NCBI GenBank assembly: GCA_023451375.1
Contig: JAEXZS010000055.1
Location: 1 to 64,000, forward strand
Source of the DNA: Pseudomonadota bacterium
GTDB lineage: Bacteria; Pseudomonadota; Alphaproteobacteria; Caulobacterales; Caulobacteraceae
Direction: 5' to 3'
Length of the DNA: 64,000 nt
Numbering within the stretch: position 1 is the stretch's first letter; the number at the start of each line of letters is the position of its first letter. A program made the translations under genes and the position numbers. This document shows positions 58,915-64,000 of this stretch, one piece after another. The notes under the pieces were generated by a model, which worked only from the letters and a program-made list of their open reading frames with translations, did not search any database and had not been told where the DNA came from.

Positions 58915-59850
58915 ATGGTCGAGCCGGCGGATCAGGGCGTGCGGATCGGCCTGTCGGTCGTCGTCATGACGCTGAAGGCCCGCCAAGCCGTGGTCCTGAC
59001 CACCCAGGCCGAGGACGGGACCCGCGCTTTGCCCTTCGGTCCCTTCGATCCGGCGCGAGACCGGACCTTCGAACTGGCGCTGCGCGATTTCGTCACCGCG
59101 CAGACGGGCTTTCGCCTGGGCTTCGTGGAACAGCTCTACACCTTCGGCGACGCCGGGCGGTCCTCGCCCCGCCCAACGCCGGGCCCCGACCTGAAGCGGG
59201 AGGTTTCGGTGGGCTATCTGGCCCTGACCCCCGACGCCGCCGAAGCGCCTGCCCACGGCTCCCGCTGGGACGCGGTGTTCGAATTCTTTCCCTGGGAGGA
59301 TCGTCGCGGCCGGGACGGAACATCCGCCCTGACGGACGGCCTGATGCGCTGGGCGGACGGCGACGACCGCCGCCTGGCGCGCGCCCGAGCTCTGTTCGCG
59401 CTCACCCCAGAGCAACGCTGGAACGAGGAGCGCGTGTTGGAGCGGTACGAACTCCTCTACGAGGCCCGTCTGGTGGCCGAGGCCTACCGTGATCGCGACG
59501 AAAGCCCCCCGCCGGACGCGCCCGGTCGATCCATGGCCTCAGACCACCGCCGCATCCTGGCGACCGGCCTCGGGCGATTGCGCAGCAAGCTGAAGTACCG
59601 GCCCGTCCTGTTCGACCTGACCCCCGACGCCTTTACCCTCTCGGAACTGCAGGCGGCGGCCGAGGCCGTCTCGGGCCTGTCGCTGCACAAGCAGAACTTC
59701 CGCCGCGGGGTCGAGCGCACCGGCCTGGTCGAACCCACCGGACGGGTATCCGCCGCCACCGGCGGCCGCCCCGCCGAACTGTTCCGATTCAAGGGCGTCG
59801 ACGGCCAAACGGGCGCTGCGCCGGGGCTGTCGCTGCCGGCGCAGCGATAG
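58915..59850 (+). CDS. nrtR: NrtR-type NAD regulator (NUDIX fold plus winged helix)
   Basis: 311 residues. The N-terminal NUDIX-like domain (GLSVVVMTLKARQAVVLT ... TGFRLGFVEQLYTFGD ... SVGYLALTP) lacks the full Nudix box, as in NrtR regulators that sense ADP-ribose. The C-terminal winged helix FTLSELQAAAEAVSGLSLHKQNFRRGVERTGLVEPTG would bind DNA. Usually represses NAD synthesis or salvage genes. Confidence 0.88.
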   Translation: MVEPADQGVRIGLSVVVMTLKARQAVVLTTQAEDGTRALPFGPFDPARDRTFELALRDFVTAQTGFRLGFVEQLYTFGDAGRSSPRPTPGPDLKREVSVGYLALTPDAAEAPAHGSRWDAVFEFFPWEDRRGRDGTSALTDGLMRWADGDDRRLARARALFALTPEQRWNEERVLERYELLYEARLVAEAYRDRDESPPPDAPGRSMASDHRRILATGLGRLRSKLKYRPVLFDLTPDAFTLSELQAAAEAVSGLSLHKQNFRRGVERTGLVEPTGRVSAATGGRPAELFRFKGVDGQTGAAPGLSLPAQR

Positions 59851-59940
59851 CGTCGGATTTCTTGTCCCCGGCGCTTGCGATGATCCGCGCGTCCGACTAA
59901 GGAAGCCGCTCGCTCGACCAAGCGTTCTATTCGGCCCCGC

Positions 59941-61611
<1,671 letters not shown>

Positions 61612-61644
61612 GGCTGGCATCCTTGTCAATCAGGAACGCAGGGA

Positions 61645-61917
61645 TCAGCCCGCGCCATCGCTGTCACTCCCGGCAATCGCGCGCGTCGCCTCTGAGGCTC
61701 CGGTGAGCAGGTCATCGAACAGGTCGCCGAACCACGCCTCGAACACGGCCACCTCGGCCTCGGTCACCGGCACCGGGTCCGGCCAGTCGTCGCAGACGCG
61801 CCACTTGGACAGGTCGTGCCTCGGCGGGCGGCCAGCAAAGGGCCAGGGCGCGCCGAGAAGAGCGGCAAGCTGTTCGGAGGCGGTGGGCTGGCCGGGCTTG
61901 GGAGAAGACTGGGGCAT
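61645..61917 (-). CDS. Hypothetical small island protein
   Basis: 90 residues: MPQSSPKPGQPTASEQLAALLGAPWPFAGRPPRHDLSKWRVCDDWPDPVPVTEAEVAVFEAWFGDLFDDLLTG. Trp/Asp-rich, acidic. Unrecognised. Lies 33 nt upstream of the recombinase start on the same strand. A GTG at 61947 is an alternative start. Confidence 0.6.
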   Translation of the reverse strand: MPQSSPKPGQPTASEQLAALLGAPWPFAGRPPRHDLSKWRVCDDWPDPVPVTEAEVAVFEAWFGDLFDDLLTGASEATRAIAGSDSDGAG

Positions 61918-62061
61918 GACCGAAGGATCGGACCAAGGCCACCGCACCCGAACAGCCTAATCATTCGACCCCGCACGCCTCGCATCATCGCGCGCAGTGA
62001 CAGGTGCACGACAAGCGCCGCCGACACGGGGGTATCCAATCGCAGGTCGGTCGCTGCCATG

Positions 62062-62310
62062 TCAGGGCTCGACGGACGGCGCCGCGCAAGCGATGCGGAC
62101 CAGCGCATCGACCAAAAGGGCGTCCACCTCTGCACGCTCAAGGCCGAGGTGATCGCTGACCTGATCAAGCGACATCCCTCCGAACCGGTGCAGCAGGAAG
62201 ACGTCGCGCGGCCCAACCGGCAGTCGCAGGATCGCCCGCAGCAAGGCTCGGCGACTGTCGTTGGCCTGGCGTCGTGATTGGCGTTCGGGTCGAGGCTTCG
62301 AGACGCTCAT
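62062..62310 (-). CDS. Sigma-70 region 4-like small protein
   Basis: 82 residues: ALLRAILRLPVGPRDVFLLHRFGGMSLDQVSDHLGLERAEVDALLVDALVRI is a sigma region 4 helix-turn-helix, without region 2. Its ATG overlaps the HEPN gene stop (ATGA at 62307-62310). Could act as a transcription regulator or anti-/co-sigma within the island. Confidence 0.75.
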   Translation of the reverse strand: MSVSKPRPERQSRRQANDSRRALLRAILRLPVGPRDVFLLHRFGGMSLDQVSDHLGLERAEVDALLVDALVRIACAAPSVEP

Positions 62311-62747
62311 CCGCCTGACCTCCGCTCCTGCCCGATGACGGATTCTGCCACAGCCAATAGGTCGGAGATGGCCTGGTCGGCGGCATCCGGCGGCAAAGGC
62401 ATCGCCGGGTTTGCCAGATCTCTCGAGAGAGCCCCTGACGCGTAGAAGGGGCTGAGGACTTCGGCCAGTTGGCGAACGCCCTCTGGAACGTCCTTCAGAC
62501 CTGCACGCCGGACGCACTTGAGCGCCTTGGTCAGGTCGTGCCGCACATGGTCCCGGTTCCACTGGTCGGTGATCCCCCGGTGGAGCAAGTAGGCCTTCAG
62601 GCCGAGCTCAATGGCGATGGCCAGATAGTAGGGCGATGCGCTTCCGCGCCTATTCTGCTGATGGCGGGCCATCGCCTGGAAGGAGCGTGCGTTGTCGCAG
62701 AACGCGGCGGCGAGGTGGCGATCCGTTCCGCGCCCTCGACCGGTCAT
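62307..62747 (-). CDS. HEPN-like domain protein
   Basis: 146 residues. SASPYYLAIAIELGLKAYLLHRGITDQWNRDHVRHDLTKALKCVRRAG has HEPN-type helices and an R-x4-H motif (RDHVRH), the signature of HEPN ribonucleases. Overlaps both neighbours by 4 nt. No nucleotidyltransferase (MNT) partner gene is next to it. RNase toxicity or a defence role is inferred. Confidence 0.65.
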   Translation of the reverse strand: MTGRGRGTDRHLAAAFCDNARSFQAMARHQQNRRGSASPYYLAIAIELGLKAYLLHRGITDQWNRDHVRHDLTKALKCVRRAGLKDVPEGVRQLAEVLSPFYASGALSRDLANPAMPLPPDAADQAISDLLAVAESVIGQERRSGG

Positions 62748-63124
62748 GGCTGGTCCCTCATCCGTGACAGGTCGCGTACGGCTCGCGAGATCAGCCCATG
62801 GACGACATGGTTCTCCTCTGGCGGCAGCAGGCGTTCGGCCACGCTCAGATTGGCCGCCACCTCCTCTAGATCGCGGCTCGGCGCCGTGGGGAGGGAGCGG
62901 AGCCATTGCCGCAGGCGGCGGTCAATCGCCCGCAGACGCTGATCAAGCTGCGGAAGTCCAGCGACTAACTCCGCTTCGGCTCGGTCTTTCTCGGACAGGT
63001 CAAACCAGCCCGGCTGGCGCTCAAGCTGTGCGTTGATGCTGCACCAAGCCTCCAGATACCTTGCGCGCTCATCGTCCAGCGCTAGCCAGCGCCGGCGCCA
63101 GGACACACCCTCATAGGCAGGCAT
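62744..63124 (-). CDS. Helical island protein coupled to HEPN gene
   Basis: 126 residues, strongly helical and charged: WRRRWLALDDERARYLEAWCSINAQLERQPGWFDLSEKDRAEAELVAGLPQLDQRLRAIDRRLRQWLRSL. Unrecognised. First gene of the leftward unit and overlapping the HEPN start, so it might be its antitoxin or partner. Confidence 0.6.
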   Translation of the reverse strand: MPAYEGVSWRRRWLALDDERARYLEAWCSINAQLERQPGWFDLSEKDRAEAELVAGLPQLDQRLRAIDRRLRQWLRSLPTAPSRDLEEVAANLSVAERLLPPEENHVVHGLISRAVRDLSRMRDQP

Positions 63125-63183
63125 GAGTCACCTCCCGCGCAGCTGCCCGGTCGCTCAGTCAAGGCTGAACGGTGGAGTTTGAT

Positions 63184-63255
63184 GGAATCTCCACTACACT
63201 CGACCGAATTTCAGCGACGAAGTCAACGAAATTCCGCCACGCATAGAGGAATTTC
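63184..63255. promoter_or_regulatory. Cluster of GGAATTTC-type operator repeats
   Basis: GGAATCTC (63184-63191), CGAATTTC (63215-63222), GAAATTCC (63228-63235) and GGAATTTC (63248-63255). The last two form a perfect 8-bp inverted repeat with a 12-nt spacer. The rightmost overlaps the XRE gene ribosome-binding site. The region separates the XRE gene from the divergent leftward unit. Confidence 0.6.
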
Positions 63256-63259
63256 ATTC

Positions 63260-63490
63260 ATGTTGGACCCTGTGCAGGTACGTATGGCTCGCGCCGCCCT
63301 CGGATTAAGCGTTCGGGAACTGGCGGAACGATCAGGCGTCGCCGACTCCACCATCCTCCGATTTGAGACCGGGAAGGGTGCTATCCTGACGACCAACATG
63401 GCGCGAATTCAAAAGGCGCTCGAAGAGGCTGGCGTTCTCTTCCTCCCTGCCGACCCCACAGGCGGACCTGGCGTTCGTCTGAGGGCATGA
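63260..63490 (+). CDS. XRE-family transcriptional repressor
   Basis: 76 residues: MLDPVQVRMARAALGLSVRELAERSGVADSTILRFETGKGAILTTNMARIQKALEEAGVLFLP, a single helix-turn-helix domain. Divergent from the HEPN-recombinase unit with repeated operator-like sites between. Probably represses itself and the island operon. Start ATG 63260 with AGAGGA. Confidence 0.85.
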   Translation: MLDPVQVRMARAALGLSVRELAERSGVADSTILRFETGKGAILTTNMARIQKALEEAGVLFLPADPTGGPGVRLRA

Positions 63491-63811
63491 CCGTCACCAA
63501 CATCACCACGGCGGCCAACCGCCGAGCCGCGAACGGACTGTCAGGGGTGAGCGCGGCACGCGCTCATCGCTTCGCGACGGCGTAGCCGCCCTTGACCGGC
63601 CGAGAGCGGTTCGGCCCACTCCAAATGCCGGTGAGGCTAAGCGGTGTGATCGTCGAAGGTCAGCTTGGGGATGATTGCGTAGTAGTTCGCGTCTCTCGGA
63701 AAGCCCAGGTCGTCTCACCAGCGACATCACTTCGTGGGCCGCCGCTGGGCTGCGATTGCGCAAGCACAAGCTATGCGATCTAAGAACCGTAACGGTGTTC
63801 GGGAGGGACCA
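63491..63811. other. Gene-poor stretch with a possible gene remnant
   Basis: 321 nt without a confident gene. On the minus strand, about 63635-63710 translates as DLGFPRDANYYAIIPKLTF then DDHTA and a stop, which looks like a real protein C-terminus, but the frame is closed by a TGA just upstream; a neighbouring frame continues leftward. It may be the end of a decayed mobile-element gene. Confidence 0.3.
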
Positions 63812-64000
63812 ATGAAGAAAGCTATCGTCGCCTTGATTGCGGGGCTATCTGTGGCAACGGCTGGCTGCGTCAGCATGGGAGAGAACTTCTCGATTGCCGA
63901 CGTGGAAGCTCTACAGCCGGGCGTGAGCACCAGAGCGGACGCGGAGCGCACTCTGGGGCGCCCCACGAGCATCACGAACCTCTACGACGGTACGGTCCTG
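63812..64000 (+). CDS. SmpA/OmlA-like lipoprotein (partial)
   Basis: 63 codons run to the window edge. A lipoprotein signal (MKKAIVALIAGLSVATAGC) and then VEALQPGVSTRADAERTLGRPTS, the BamE/SmpA-OmlA motif GxxxxxVxxxLGxP. Good ribosome-binding site GGGAGGG. The real C-terminus is outside the window. Confidence 0.7.
   Translation, partial: MKKAIVALIAGLSVATAGCVSMGENFSIADVEALQPGVSTRADAERTLGRPTSITNLYDGTVL

Overview
The window is about 64 kb of high-GC DNA from an alphaproteobacterium, most likely Caulobacterales and probably close to Brevundimonas. This is inferred from gene content: a type II secretion operon beside a TonB receptor and a secreted-type lipoprotein, FlaF/FlbT flagellin regulators, ExoD, an NrtR-type NAD regulator, DUF2948/UPF0262 proteins beside murA, and a tRNA-His with A73 and a G1:U72 pair, which is an alphaproteobacterial trait.

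Layout. 1-16.7 kb: a complete-looking minus-strand gspCDEFGHIJKLM operon with translationally coupled genes, then a TonB-dependent receptor, a large lipoprotein of the kind exported by this system, a small membrane protein built on an LGPI repeat, a small lipoprotein and an M28 peptidase. 16.8-28.3 kb: housekeeping genes. These are ligA, a DUF2147 protein, an aldo/keto reductase, tRNA-His, the tonB-exbD-exbB energy-transducing operon (which could power the receptor above), tRNA-Phe, yacG, an RNase E/G homologue, maf, infA, UPF0262, DUF2948 and murA.

28.4-45.8 kb: a compact (17.3 kb) integrated element in the 3' end of tRNA-Thr(GGU), bounded by a 55-bp perfect direct repeat. It carries a prim-pol replication protein, an HK97-type head module (portal, frameshifted protease, capsid), tape measure, connectors, tail tube, chaperones, terminases and a tyrosine integrase. 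I see no tail-tip or baseplate genes and no lysis genes, and both the terminase and the tape measure sit in unusual places. It looks like a defective siphoviral prophage or a satellite-like element. An RHH regulator-DUF4145 cargo module with two matching palindromes lies inside it.

45.8-59.9 kb: core genome again. It holds msrB, an S41-like exported protein, lipB, an isolated FliN-like gene, tRNA-Leu, mgtE, a membrane-anchored GH24 lysozyme, an isovaleryl-CoA-type dehydrogenase, exoD, a remarkable 21-codon minigene whose ribosome-binding site matches 17 nt of the 16S rRNA 3' end, flaF/flbT, two small acidic proteins, a moxR ATPase preceded by a terminator, a lipoprotein, an HD hydrolase and nrtR.

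59.9-64 kb: the left end of a second island at tRNA-Ser(CGA). A large serine recombinase reads antisense into the tRNA. It is preceded by small genes including a coupled cassette (helical protein, HEPN protein, sigma-region-4-like protein), and a divergent XRE repressor has several operator-like repeats. The right boundary of this island is outside the window.
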